This document shows, in pieces, positions 27,775 through 37,392 of a DNA stretch of 64,000 nt. The notes beneath the pieces are model-generated. The model saw only the letters and a program-made list of their open reading frames with translations, had not been told where the DNA came from and ran no database searches. Position 1 is the stretch's first letter; each line of letters starts with the position of its first letter. Source of the stretch: an uncultured Flavobacteriaceae bacterium (lineage in GTDB: Bacteria > Bacteroidota > Bacteroidia > Flavobacteriales > Flavobacteriaceae); NCBI GenBank assembly GCA_947504035.1, contig CANNGA010000001.1, positions 186,001 through 250,000 on the forward strand, given 5' to 3'. The position numbers and the translations under genes are program-made.

Positions 27775-28407
27775 ATGAGCCGTGTTGTAGACTTAACAAT
27801 GACTTACCATAATGCCGTTACAGGGTTTTCGAAGGCTGTAGCGCGTACCAAGGAAAAAGACGGTTGGAATGCTAGTACACTAACGTTTTACTCGCATTGT
27901 GGCACACATATGGATGCGCCTTTGCATTTTAATGTGAGTTCGCAAACGATAGATGAAATTCCTGTGTCTCATTTTTGTGGTAAGGCATGGGTTGTAGATG
28001 CGCGACACGTAGAGGCTAAAGGTCTTATTACGGTGGCACATGTAGAACAAGCCGTTGGTGGGCAATTTAGCCCTGGTGATAGTTTAATCATTTGGACGGG
28101 CTGGTCGCAACACGCAGGGACTCCTAAATATAGAGACGAATTGCCACGTATTAGTGAGGCGTTAGCCCACTGGTGTATTGCTCATAAAGTGAAGATGTTG
28201 GCTGTAGAGCCGCCCTCTGTCGCCGATGTAAATAATTTGGTCGAGGTGACCAACATTCATGAAATTTTATTAAAAGGAGTCGTAATTATAGAAGGACTTA
28301 CACACATAGAAGCGCTTCAATCCAATTGTGTTGAATTAATAGCTTTGCCGTTAAAAATAAAGGGAGGTGACGGTGCTCCTGCTAGAGTTATAGCCATAGA
28401 ACGATAA
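27775..28407 (+). CDS. Cyclase-family metal hydrolase (kynurenine formamidase-like)
   Basis: A 210-residue protein with the family metal motif HCGTHMDAPLHF and the later EPPSVAD segment. Members of this family (PF04199) hydrolyse amide, ester or lactone bonds with a divalent metal; kynurenine formamidase is the best known. In this context, 12 bp after a hydroxy-acid dehydrogenase and 3 bp before an acid-sugar kinase, opening a sugar lactone is a reasonable inference. A second, unrelated copy of the family occurs at 50916. Cytoplasmic, full length. Confidence 0.8.
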   Translation: MSRVVDLTMTYHNAVTGFSKAVARTKEKDGWNASTLTFYSHCGTHMDAPLHFNVSSQTIDEIPVSHFCGKAWVVDARHVEAKGLITVAHVEQAVGGQFSPGDSLIIWTGWSQHAGTPKYRDELPRISEALAHWCIAHKVKMLAVEPPSVADVNNLVEVTNIHEILLKGVVIIEGLTHIEALQSNCVELIALPLKIKGGDGAPARVIAIER

Positions 28408-28410
28408 TGT

Positions 28411-29826
28411 ATGCCTAAAGAAAGTTTAAAACAGATAAACGCTACGTTAGTAGCTCAAGATACTAGAGAATACAGAGCGTTAAACCAAAGGCTGTTTTTT
28501 AAGAACAATAAAGCCTGCATTATTATCGATGATGATCCCACGGGAAATCAAACCGTTTACGATGTGCCATTATTGAGCAATTGGAATTTAAGCGTTTTTA
28601 TAAAAGAATTTATAGAAGGAACGCCTGTGTTTTTTGTATTGACGAACTCTAGGAGTTTAGGAACTGTAGACACGGCAGCCATTTACAAGGCAATAGCATC
28701 CAATATTCTTAAAGCTGCTGAGATTACAAAACGGGATTTTACAGTTATAAGTAGAAGCGATTCTACGCTTAGAGGGCATTTTCCTTTAGAGCCAGATACG
28801 CTAAGGCAAGGCTTAAAGTTAAACGAGGCCATTACGGTGTTTATACCTGTAATGTTCGAAGGGCATCGTGTTACGGTAAACGATACGCATTATATTGCTC
28901 ATGGAGATGTGCTTACACCTGTAAGTGAAACGCCTTTTGCAGAAGACCATTCGTTTAGATACACTACAGCTAATCTCAAAGCCTATATTGAAGAGAAATC
29001 GCAAGGGCGTATTGCAGCCAAAGAGGTGTTTTCGTTTTCATTAGAACAAATACGAACACTAGAAGTTGGTATTCTGGCCGAAATTATTCTAGAAATACCG
29101 GCAGCAGCTTACTGTATTTTTAACAGCTTGAATTATGCCGATTTAGATAAGGTATGTCATGCGTTGTTAATAGCAGAACACTTAGGAAAACAAATACTCT
29201 ATAGAACCTCCAGTTCGTTTGTGCCGTCTTATATTGGTTTGCCACCTAGACCTTTGTTAGAGGCCGATCGTATTATAGAATACAGGGGGAACGGAGGCTT
29301 AACGATTGTGGGGTCTTATGTTAAAAAAACATCAGAACAATTGGTGCACGCCTTAGAATTATTTTCAAGCGATGCCACTATTGTCGTAGATGCCGAAAAA
29401 GTATTGTCTCAAGATTATAAGGCTTATATTGAAGAATTAACAACACGTATAGACACCAATATACAAAACGGGATGTCCTGTATTGTATATACCAGTCGTA
29501 AGTTGGTAACCGGCGCTAATCCAGAAGAAACCATCGCTATTGCGCATAAAATATCTACTGCATTGGTAGATATTGTAAAACATATTAAAGTAAGGCCAAG
29601 TTATATTATTGCTAAAGGCGGTATTACCTCTCACGATTTGGCCGAAAAAGGCTTAAACATGCAACGTGCTAAAGTTGCTGGGCAAATCTTGCCGGGTATA
29701 CCACTTTGGAAGTTGTGTAGTGAAACCAGATTTCCAACGTTACCCTATATTGTATTTCCGGGTAATGTAGGTGATAAACACACCTTAAAAACCATAATAA
29801 CCAAACTAAACCACAATGCTAAATAA
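28411..29826 (+). CDS. Four-carbon acid-sugar kinase (DUF1537)
   Basis: A 471-residue kinase of the DUF1537 family. The N-terminal domain contains CIIIDDDPTGNQTVYDVP and ISRSDSTLRGHFP, the substrate-binding signature. The C-terminal nucleotide domain contains AKGGITSHDLAEKGL and FPGNVGD. Characterised members phosphorylate threonate, erythronate or related C4 acids. The start follows the cyclase gene by 3 bp and the end overlaps the MFS gene by 11 bp (ATGCTAAATAA), showing tight operon packing. The exact stereoisomer cannot be read from sequence. Confidence 0.9.
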   Translation: MPKESLKQINATLVAQDTREYRALNQRLFFKNNKACIIIDDDPTGNQTVYDVPLLSNWNLSVFIKEFIEGTPVFFVLTNSRSLGTVDTAAIYKAIASNILKAAEITKRDFTVISRSDSTLRGHFPLEPDTLRQGLKLNEAITVFIPVMFEGHRVTVNDTHYIAHGDVLTPVSETPFAEDHSFRYTTANLKAYIEEKSQGRIAAKEVFSFSLEQIRTLEVGILAEIILEIPAAAYCIFNSLNYADLDKVCHALLIAEHLGKQILYRTSSSFVPSYIGLPPRPLLEADRIIEYRGNGGLTIVGSYVKKTSEQLVHALELFSSDATIVVDAEKVLSQDYKAYIEELTTRIDTNIQNGMSCIVYTSRKLVTGANPEETIAIAHKISTALVDIVKHIKVRPSYIIAKGGITSHDLAEKGLNMQRAKVAGQILPGIPLWKLCSETRFPTLPYIVFPGNVGDKHTLKTIITKLNHNAK

Positions 29827-31075
29827 CTCAAAACGGTATCGATTTTTCTTAGGCTCCTTTCTTATTACCTTGTTGTTGTATGTAGATCGTGTATGTATCT
29901 CATCGGCAAAAGATTCTATTTCTGGAGACCTTGGATTAAATGATATTCAAATGGGTTGGGTGTTAAGTGCCTTTGCTTTAGGTTACGCCTTATTTCAAGT
30001 GCCAGGAGGTGCTTTAGGAGATACATATGGCGTTAGAAAAGTGCTTACGGCTATCATGGTTTTGTGGTCGCTGTTTACATCATTAACAGGAGCGGCATGG
30101 AGTTATGTGTCTATGCTGTTTTTTAGATTTACTTTTGGCGCAGGAGAAGCAGGTGCTTTTCCAAACATATCGCGGGCCGCCTTTTCGTGGGTGCCTACTC
30201 AAGAACGCGGGGCTTTTCAAGGTATTAATTTTTCGGGTTCTAGACTGGGGGCCGCTTTTGCATTGCCTTTAGTTGCTTTTCTTATCGATGCATGGGGCTG
30301 GCGTACCATATTTTACTTTTTTGGTCTTATAGGCGTGCTTTTTGCCGTGTTATTTTATGTGTTTTTTAGAAACAAACCAGAAGCACATTCTGGTTTATCT
30401 CAAGAAGAGAAAACCTATATTGTAAAGCACAGGCAGCAAGAAATAGAAAAAAAAGGCGGTGATTTAGGGTTAAAAACCATGCTGAAATCTAAAAATGTAA
30501 TTTTAGTCATGCTGCAGTATGTGGGGAGTAATTTTATATTTTTCTTCATGCTCACATGGTTGTTTCCTTATATTAAAGGCAAGTACGAATTAAGTGCGGT
30601 AACAACAGGGTTTTATGCCATGTTGCCTTTTTTAGCAGGTGCAGTGGGCAATTGGGTGTCTGGTTTTATGGTAGATGCTATTTATAAAAAAGGCCAATGG
30701 AAACGGTCGCGACAACTACCCGCAACCATAGGGTTTGTTTTGGTCGTTATAGGTATACTTTCCAGTCTTTATATGGATACCGCTCTTGGAGCTGTATTGT
30801 GCTTATCGGTTGCTATATTTGGTGCCGATATGACTTTAAGCCCTTCGTGGTCGTTCTGTATGGATATAGGCGAAGAAAACTCGGGTAAAGTCTCAGGAAT
30901 GATGAATATGGCAGGGAATTTAGGATCTTTTGTTACGGGATTGGCGTTTCCGTATTTAAGAGCGTGGACGGGATCTGATGCGCCTTTCTTTTACGTTGCC
31001 GCTGCATTAGGTTTTGTGGCTATATTTTGTTGGGCATTTATGAATCCAGAAAAAAAATTAAGCAATGCAAACTAA
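29816..31075 (+). CDS. MFS transporter, hexuronate/anion symporter type
   Basis: A 419-residue protein with about twelve membrane helices and the major facilitator loop motif (GALGDTYGVRKV after helix 2). The second-helix and early loop pattern (YVDRVCISSAK, GWVLSAFALGYALFQVPGG) matches the anion:cation symporter group that carries hexuronates, galactarate or similar sugar acids. It starts inside the kinase gene and its end overlaps the oxidoreductase gene by 11 bp. Its place in the operon argues that it imports the acid that the kinase and dehydrogenase act on. Confidence 0.88.
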   Translation: MLNNSKRYRFFLGSFLITLLLYVDRVCISSAKDSISGDLGLNDIQMGWVLSAFALGYALFQVPGGALGDTYGVRKVLTAIMVLWSLFTSLTGAAWSYVSMLFFRFTFGAGEAGAFPNISRAAFSWVPTQERGAFQGINFSGSRLGAAFALPLVAFLIDAWGWRTIFYFFGLIGVLFAVLFYVFFRNKPEAHSGLSQEEKTYIVKHRQQEIEKKGGDLGLKTMLKSKNVILVMLQYVGSNFIFFFMLTWLFPYIKGKYELSAVTTGFYAMLPFLAGAVGNWVSGFMVDAIYKKGQWKRSRQLPATIGFVLVVIGILSSLYMDTALGAVLCLSVAIFGADMTLSPSWSFCMDIGEENSGKVSGMMNMAGNLGSFVTGLAFPYLRAWTGSDAPFFYVAAALGFVAIFCWAFMNPEKKLSNAN

Positions 31076-32093
31076 GTTAAAGGGTGTCGCTATAGGCGCA
31101 GGGTATTTTAGTCAGTTTCAATACGAAGCATGGCAGCGTATTCCAGAAGTTGAAATTACAGCCTTATGCAATTCTAATTTAGAACGGGCCAAGGGCATTA
31201 TGGAAACCTATGGTGTAAAAAAGCACTATACAGACTATAAGGAGATGATTTTAAAGGAACGTCCCGACTTTGTAGACATTATTACACCGCCAGAAACCCA
31301 TTTCGAGATGTGTAAGTTTGCGGCAGATCATGGTGTGCATATTATTTGCCAAAAGCCATTGGCGCCAACCTTCGAAGCTTCTAAAGCTATTGTCGATTAT
31401 GTGTCTCAAACCAATGTGCGTTTTGTAGTGCATGAAAATTTTAGATTTCAACCGTGGCATCGCGAGATAAAAACACTGCTAAATGAAGCGCGTATAGGAC
31501 GCCTGTTTAATCTTAATTTTAGATCCCGTATGGGTGATGGTTGGGGAGACGATGCGTATTTGGCACGGCAACCTTATTTTAGAGACTATAAAAAACTGCT
31601 TATTTACGAAACGGGGGTGCATTTTATAGATACCTTTCGGTACCATGCAGGAGAAGTTAAAGACGTCTATGCCATTTTAAAGCGCCTAAATCCTGTAATA
31701 AAAGGCGAAGATTCTGGGTTGATGGTGTTAAATTTCGAATCGGAAGCTACCGCAGTTTGGGATGCCAACCGCTACAACGAAAATAACTTTAAAACCTCGA
31801 GATATACCTTTGGAGAGTATTTGTTAGAAGGTGAAAAGGGGAGTATACGTTTGTATTCTGATGGTAAAATTACCATACAAAATCTAGGAGAAGCCGAGAA
31901 AGCGCATGTGTACCCACATCATAATATAGGTTTTGCGGGCGACTGTTGCTACATCTTTCAGCGTAATTTTGTAGATCACTTTATAGGCGATTTGCCGTTT
32001 GAAACCGATGGGGTAAATTACCTAAAAACATTAAAAGTGCAAGAAGCTGTGTATGCCTCGGCAGAAAAACGCCTTCCCGTTGCTGTAAAATAA
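31065..32093 (+). CDS. Gfo/Idh/MocA family oxidoreductase
   Basis: A 342-residue NAD(P)-dependent sugar dehydrogenase. The Rossmann motif is GVAIGAGYFSQ; the catalytic-lysine block reads CQKPLAP, a variant of EKP with Gln for Glu. The C-terminal domain carries YETGVHFIDTFRYHAGEV, typical of the family. It oxidises a sugar or polyol or its acid. As the last gene of the operon, it may convert an upstream sugar or isomer into the acid used by the kinase. The substrate is unknown. Confidence 0.87.
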   Translation: MQTKLKGVAIGAGYFSQFQYEAWQRIPEVEITALCNSNLERAKGIMETYGVKKHYTDYKEMILKERPDFVDIITPPETHFEMCKFAADHGVHIICQKPLAPTFEASKAIVDYVSQTNVRFVVHENFRFQPWHREIKTLLNEARIGRLFNLNFRSRMGDGWGDDAYLARQPYFRDYKKLLIYETGVHFIDTFRYHAGEVKDVYAILKRLNPVIKGEDSGLMVLNFESEATAVWDANRYNENNFKTSRYTFGEYLLEGEKGSIRLYSDGKITIQNLGEAEKAHVYPHHNIGFAGDCCYIFQRNFVDHFIGDLPFETDGVNYLKTLKVQEAVYASAEKRLPVAVK

Positions 32094-32340
32094 GGCCATG
32101 TTTAACGCAAACCCCCTATACTGTTTTTAGGGCTGTGTTAAGGTTTTAATTGTACTAAAAATGCGGTATTGCCGAGTTTGGCAGAAGACCTATGTTTTAT
32201 TGGCGATATCTTAAAGAAGAAACCTTTAAGTGGCTAGGAACTTAAAAGTTGAAATAAGACCTATATCTGTGGTTTATATTTTAGTTCTTTAAAAGGCTAT
32301 TTTGTAAATTGCATCTTCATCTCAATCACTTTTAGCCCTT

Positions 32341-33345
32341 ATGGTAACCTTAAAGCAATTAGCAAAAGAGTTAAATGTATCTATATCTACAGTCTCTAAA
32401 GCATTAAATAACAGCGACGAAATAGGCAAAGACACACGCCTGCGTGTTAAGGCTTTGGCGCAGTCTTACAATTACACGCCCAATAAAGTGGCTTTAAGCT
32501 TAAAGCAAAATAAAACAAAAACCATAGGGGTGATTATCCCTAATATACTTAATCATTTCTTGTCTAAGGTATTGTTTGGGATAGAGCGCGAAGCCAACAA
32601 GCACGGTTATACGATTATTACCTGCATTTCTAATGAGTCTTTAGAGAAAGAAAAAGAAGGCTTGCAGCTCTTGGGGAATGGCAGTGTAGATGGTTTTATA
32701 TTAAGTATTGCCGAAGAAACCCAAACTAAAAACGAAATAGAGCATTTTAAGGCGACCATAGCTCAAGGATTGCCTATTGTTATGTTCGATAGGGTGGCCC
32801 ACGATGTGCAATGCGATAAAATTATAGTAGACGACTTCGAAGCTACATTTAATGCCACCAAAACCTTAATTGCAGAACAACGCCGGCATATTGTTTTTAT
32901 AAGCAAAATAGACAAAATAAGTGTTGGTAAACTTAGGGAGCGGGGGTACAATAAGGCTGTTTTAGAGCAGGGATTAGAACCTTTAGTGTTGCGCATTAAA
33001 AAAGGCGACGATGCTCAGGAAAAAATAAAACAGCTTTACAAGAAAAACCCAGCGATAGATGGTGTTGTCGCGGCCGATAGTGCCTCTGGGGTTATAGCAA
33101 TTAATATGGCACGTAATTTTAAGCGCAAGGTGCCTCAAGATATTTCGGTGGTGGGCTTTTCTAGTAAGTCGGTGTCTAACCACTCTGTCCCTAAGTTAAC
33201 GATAATACGGCAGCACGCTAAGAAAATAGGGGCTAAGGCCGCAGAGTTTCTTATAAAACGCATAGAGGATGGCGCTGTGCCAGCACAAAATTATACCACC
33301 AAAATTATAAAAACCACATTGGTTAAAAATAAGTCTACCTTATAA
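32341..33345 (+). CDS. LacI family transcriptional regulator
   Basis: A 334-residue repressor with an N-terminal LacI helix-turn-helix (VTLKQLAKELNVSISTVSKAL) and a periplasmic-binding-protein-like effector domain (TIGVIIPNILNHFLSKVL onward). It follows the sugar-acid operon on the same strand after about 250 bp, so it is probably the local regulator. I could not find a clear operator palindrome shared by its own and the operon's upstream regions. Confidence 0.9.
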   Translation: MVTLKQLAKELNVSISTVSKALNNSDEIGKDTRLRVKALAQSYNYTPNKVALSLKQNKTKTIGVIIPNILNHFLSKVLFGIEREANKHGYTIITCISNESLEKEKEGLQLLGNGSVDGFILSIAEETQTKNEIEHFKATIAQGLPIVMFDRVAHDVQCDKIIVDDFEATFNATKTLIAEQRRHIVFISKIDKISVGKLRERGYNKAVLEQGLEPLVLRIKKGDDAQEKIKQLYKKNPAIDGVVAADSASGVIAINMARNFKRKVPQDISVVGFSSKSVSNHSVPKLTIIRQHAKKIGAKAAEFLIKRIEDGAVPAQNYTTKIIKTTLVKNKSTL

Positions 33346-34393
33346 ATACCTGTAGCGCGTTTTAGTGCTTACACAGGTATACAATGCTATTGTGGTCATG
33401 GTATAGGTGGCGTTGTGCTAAGATGCAGTCGCAAGGCCTCATGTCTATTTTAGGGGCTTGTGCTTCTAGGGGGCTCCTTTTTAACTCTCAATTTTAATTT
33501 ACAGTAGGCTAAGCTTCTTTAAGACTCTGGTATGTACTTGCAGCGATCGTTTACGGTGGGCTAAGCCTATGTCGTGCAGTCAAGCAAATAGGTCTTTATA
33601 GCGCAGCGCCCTTAACGCCTTTTGTTGTCCTTGGTCTTTATATTATAAGTTGGGGTATTGTTAGTCTTTAAATAGGGCCTAACAGTGGTTCATCTGGTCT
33701 ACAAGAGTATATCTTTTATCCAAGGCATCTCATTGCATAATTTGGGAGAAACACATCTTTTTTTTTTAATGCAACCTGTTAGAATGCCAATGCTAGGCCA
33801 CCGTATGTTATCCTGCTAAAATTATAAAAAATGTAAGAAGCGTCGTAGATAAAGTCTGATGCTTAAGGTATTGTCTTTAGGTGTGTTTTTAAGGCTAAAA
33901 TAGCGAATGTTATAAGCGGCTGAGGTTTAGGAAAATACAATTTTACGGTTGTAATTACCCTTAATAGCATTGAGGTTTTCCCGTAAAACATAGATTAAAA
34001 AGCAGAAAATCGGATGAAATGCATAGTTTTAATAGGAATTTTGTAGGAAAAAATTAAGGAATTCACTGTTTTAGTGACAAATCTATAAAATGCACATTTA
34101 AACGGCGTACTACATAAAAGTGCTTAGCCCTTATATTACAAGGCTTAAGAAGGATATTGATATTTTTTTTACCACAACGCACAGGCTTGTAAATATTGCA
34201 TTACATCGAATAAATTGACGGTTTGTCGAAATTATTACAAATAACCGAATCTTTAATGTTTCTTTGTCGAAGATTTTTAACAGTTCATCTATAATTGTAG
34301 GAAAAAGTGATTTTTTTTACAGTTTGTTAAAATATCAAAACATCAACTAAATTTAAACAAATACCTAGTCAAACCTTTAAAAAATTAATACAC
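33346..34393. other. Long intergenic region
   Basis: About 1.05 kb without a convincing gene between the LacI regulator and the small lipoprotein. It contains a short hydrophobic reading frame (listed separately) next to an approximate duplication of a 13-bp word (ACAGTAGGCTAAG and ACGGTGGGCTAAG, about 50 bp apart). A TTG (34264-34266) and TATAATTG (34290-34297) pair with 23-bp spacing may be the promoter for the following lipoprotein. The rest is AT-rich with no repeat I can name. Confidence 0.5.
33513..33671 (+). pseudogene. Possible remnant of a small membrane protein
   Basis: A 52-codon stretch bounded by in-frame stops and lacking any start codon encodes a protein-like sequence ending LYSAAPLTPFVVLGLYIISW plus six more residues, a convincing membrane helix with basic residues before it. 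It may be the decayed end of a small membrane protein, or chance. Confidence 0.2.
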
Positions 34394-34549
34394 ATGAAAA
34401 CTTTAAAAATTACTCTTATCTTAGCTTTAATGTTAGCCGCCTTTACATCGTGTGTGGAACAAGATCTCAACGAAGAAGAAACTATTGAAAATACAATTAA
34501 GTATAGGCCTACAGTTCCAGGAACAGGTAATACAGATGACAATGGATAG
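34394..34549 (+). CDS. Small lipoprotein (51 residues)
   Basis: A 51-residue protein with a classic lipoprotein signal (MKTLKITLILALMLAAFTSC, lipobox AFTSC, Cys20) and a short acidic mature part ending PTVPGTGNTDDNG. It is far too small for an enzyme. It is followed by a strong terminator and then, 84 bp after its stop, by a TPR histidine kinase. Small secreted peptides beside TPR-kinase/LuxR pairs could be signals or modulators, but that is inference. I recognise no family. Confidence 0.65.
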   Translation: MKTLKITLILALMLAAFTSCVEQDLNEEETIENTIKYRPTVPGTGNTDDNG

Positions 34550-34574
34550 AAGTCATTAGATCTTATAAATATTA

Positions 34575-34607
34575 AAAGTCTTTCATTATTTGGAAGACTT
34601 TTTTTTT
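34575..34607 (+). terminator. Terminator after small lipoprotein
   Basis: An 8-bp stem (AAAGTCTT / AAGACTTT) with an 11-nt loop and a run of about nine Ts. It separates the lipoprotein from the kinase and may act as an attenuator. Confidence 0.85.
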
Positions 34608-34633
34608 CTGGGTTATGTTTATTAATTTTAAAA

Positions 34634-36469
34634 ATGCAAAATTTGTTACTTCGTTATTTAGTGCTTTTTATTTTCAGTGTTAATTGTTTTTCTCAAGAGA
34701 TTAATGAGAAAAGAAAATTAGATTCACTATCTGAAATATTAAAGAAGAATAAACAAACAGATTCGTTGTCAAAGGCCTTGATACATTATGAAATAGGCAG
34801 GATTTACAGAAGTAATTTTTTAGGAGAACAAGCATATAAAGAATTCTTTAGGGCAGAAAAAATTTTTAAAGCTTTAAAAGATGACTTTAATTACGCTAGA
34901 ACTTTATATAATATAGCTGTTATTCAAAAAAATGAAAAAGATTACACGGGTAGTGAAGTGGCTTCAATAGAAGCTCTTACTTTATTGGAGAAGTTGGATC
35001 AAACTAAAAGTGTAAGAAAGTATAAGTCCTATATTTACAATAATTTAGGGCAATTATTTGCTGAACTAGACGAATATGATAAATCGATATCCTATTTAAA
35101 AAAATCAATAAATTTAAAAAAAGATTACAACCCTGATAATGTTGTCAGTATTTATAACTCATTAAATAACTTAGCATTGTCATATAAATCGATAAAAAAA
35201 TATGAACTATCTTTAAGATATCATGCCGAAATATTAGCAGATAAGAATTTTTTAAATAATAACCCGACTTACCATGCTTTGGTTCTTAATAGTTACGGAC
35301 ATACTCAGTATTTATTAGGTGATAAACATCAAATTCCTTTATTGTATTATAAGGCGTTGAATATGATTGATAGCTTAAGTTATAGAGCTATTGGAATCAG
35401 TAGAAATTTGGCAGAGTACTATAATGAAAAAGGAAAAAAAGATTCTGCTAAGTACTATGCGTATAAATCAAAAAAAATAGCTAAAAATTATTCCAATGAT
35501 GAAATATTACAATCAGTTATGCTTCTTTCAAAGATTGAGGAAGGCGAAAAATCAGCGGAACATCTAAAGGAGTATGTTCGATTAAGTGATAGTTTACATA
35601 AAGAAGAACGAAAAGTGCGAAATAAGTTTGCGCGTATCCGTTTCGAGACGAATGAACTGGAGCAAGAAAATGTAAAAATTGCTCGTGAGCGCATGTGGTT
35701 GGTAATTATCTCTATCATTTTAACCATTTCGGCCTTGTTGCTCTATGTTATTATTACCCAGCGGGCTAAAAACAAAGAATTAACTTTTGCTAAACAACAG
35801 CAGGAAGCTAACGAAGAAATTTACAACCTCATGCTAGGGGAACATGAAAAGATAGAAGAGGCAAGAGCCTCGGAAAAGCGTCGCATTTCCGAAGAACTGC
35901 ACGATGGGGTATTAGGCCGTTTGTTTGGGGCGCGTTTAAGTTTAGACAGTCTTAATATGAGTAATTCTACCGAGGCTATAAACACCAGAGGGCAGTACAT
36001 TACAGAGCTTAAAACCATAGAGAATGATATTAGGAAAGTTTCTCACGAATTAAATACAGATTTTGTGTCGGGCTCGGGCTTTGTAGACATTATAAAAACG
36101 ATGGTAGAAGGGCAAACCTCGGTCTACAATTTAAGTTACGATCTAGAGCACGATACCAATATTAATTGGGATATAATGACCAATAAATATAAGATACACA
36201 TTTATAGAATTATACAAGAAAGTTTGCACAATATTTACAAACACGCCCAAGCAACTCACGTTAATATTAGTATTACATTAAAAAATAATGTAATTTGCTT
36301 TGCTATTGTAGATGATGGTTCTGGTTTCGATGTCGTTAGAGCAAAGACGGGTATTGGGTTAAAGAACATGAGATCTCGAATAAAAGATATAAACGGTGTG
36401 CTAGACATTAGGTCTCAAAAAGATAAGGGGACAAAGGTTAGCATAGAAGTGCCAATTAATTACGACTAA
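34634..36469 (+). CDS. TPR sensor histidine kinase (NarL/LuxR-partner type)
   Basis: A 611-residue kinase with a signal peptide (about 1-20), roughly six tetratricopeptide repeats at 45-330 exported to the periplasm, a single membrane helix at 354-374, a coiled linker, a HisKA_3 domain with phospho-acceptor His423 in ELHDGVLGRL, and a HATPase domain (N box ESLHNIYKHAQA, G box DDGSGF, GIGLKNMRSR). This topology is common in Flavobacteriia and pairs with LuxR-type regulators, which is what follows 6 bp downstream. The small lipoprotein upstream is a candidate ligand or accessory. Confidence 0.9.
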   Translation: MQNLLLRYLVLFIFSVNCFSQEINEKRKLDSLSEILKKNKQTDSLSKALIHYEIGRIYRSNFLGEQAYKEFFRAEKIFKALKDDFNYARTLYNIAVIQKNEKDYTGSEVASIEALTLLEKLDQTKSVRKYKSYIYNNLGQLFAELDEYDKSISYLKKSINLKKDYNPDNVVSIYNSLNNLALSYKSIKKYELSLRYHAEILADKNFLNNNPTYHALVLNSYGHTQYLLGDKHQIPLLYYKALNMIDSLSYRAIGISRNLAEYYNEKGKKDSAKYYAYKSKKIAKNYSNDEILQSVMLLSKIEEGEKSAEHLKEYVRLSDSLHKEERKVRNKFARIRFETNELEQENVKIARERMWLVIISIILTISALLLYVIITQRAKNKELTFAKQQQEANEEIYNLMLGEHEKIEEARASEKRRISEELHDGVLGRLFGARLSLDSLNMSNSTEAINTRGQYITELKTIENDIRKVSHELNTDFVSGSGFVDIIKTMVEGQTSVYNLSYDLEHDTNINWDIMTNKYKIHIYRIIQESLHNIYKHAQATHVNISITLKNNVICFAIVDDGSGFDVVRAKTGIGLKNMRSRIKDINGVLDIRSQKDKGTKVSIEVPINYD

Positions 36470-36475
36470 ACGCTT

Positions 36476-37150
36476 ATGATGCAGAGCATAAAAATTTTAA
36501 TGATAGACGATCACCCTATGATTATAGAAGGGTACCAAAACACCCTGCAATTTACCAAAAAAGAACACCAAGAGTTACACATCGATATTGCCAATAATTG
36601 TGACGAGGCTTTAAAGTATATTAACCGTTCTAAGTCTGCAAACGAACCTTACGATTTATTGTTTGTAGATATTAGTTTGCCATCCTCAACAGACGGGAGC
36701 ATGAACTCTGGCGAAGATTTGGCAGAGTACGCCCGTAAAGTGTTGCCTAATGCTAAAATTGTAATTCTTACCATGTTTAACGAATCGTTTCGTATACATA
36801 GTATTATTAAAAACATAGACCCAGAAGGCTTCTTAATAAAAAGTGATTTAACTTCCAGTGAGTTGGCAAGTGCGTTTCAGGCCGTATTAAATAATCCCCC
36901 TTTTTACAGTGGGACGGTAAATAGTTTTATAAGAAAGTCTATAACTAGCGATATTGTTATAGATGATAAGAACCGCAAAATTTTACACCTGCTATCCCAA
37001 GGTGTTAAAACTAAAAATTTAGCCTCCCACTTAGACATCTCGCTAAGTGCAGTAGAAAAACGAAAGAAACAATTAAAAGAGCTTTTCGTGATAGACGATG
37101 GTCAAGACGAAACGCTTATTAGAGAAGCGCGTAACAAAGGTTTTATATAG
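36476..37150 (+). CDS. LuxR/NarL family response regulator
   Basis: A 224-residue regulator. The receiver has MIDDHPM with the acidic pair at 11-12 and phospho-acceptor Asp65 in LFVDISLPSS. The C-terminal HTH contains ILHLLSQGVKTKNLASHLDI and SAVEKRKKQLK. It is the cognate partner of the TPR kinase, whose stop lies 6 bp before. A start one codon later (second Met) is equally possible. Its targets are unknown; the sRNA genes and type VI cassette that follow begin within 150 bp and are worth considering. Confidence 0.9.
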   Translation: MMQSIKILMIDDHPMIIEGYQNTLQFTKKEHQELHIDIANNCDEALKYINRSKSANEPYDLLFVDISLPSSTDGSMNSGEDLAEYARKVLPNAKIVILTMFNESFRIHSIIKNIDPEGFLIKSDLTSSELASAFQAVLNNPPFYSGTVNSFIRKSITSDIVIDDKNRKILHLLSQGVKTKNLASHLDISLSAVEKRKKQLKELFVIDDGQDETLIREARNKGFI

Positions 37151-37296
37151 AAAAGGAGAAACCTCTAAAACAGCCGTTACGGAGCGTAAAATGAGGTGAT
37201 TCGTAAAGCTACACTGTCATTAAAGTTGTTTTTTCTTTAAAAAGACTATGGGTTTCCAGTAAAACCAAGCTATAAATAATAATTATATTTGTATAG

Positions 37297-37392
37297 TCAG
37301 CATACTACATAAATTAATCCTTCTAAGTATTTGTTGATAATAGCAATTCATAAAGTCCTGTAGAGGTGAGAGACCTACAGGACTTATTTTTT
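37297..37392 (+). ncRNA. Repeated small RNA, copy 1
   Basis: -7 box TATATTTG at 37284-37291, then the family block GTTGATAATAGCAATT and a terminator hairpin AAGTCCTGTAG / CTACAGGACTT with loop containing TGAGAGA and a T run. The stem sequence differs from copies 3-13 but stays fully paired. It lies 134 bp after the response regulator. The 5' end is estimated from the promoter. Confidence 0.7.
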
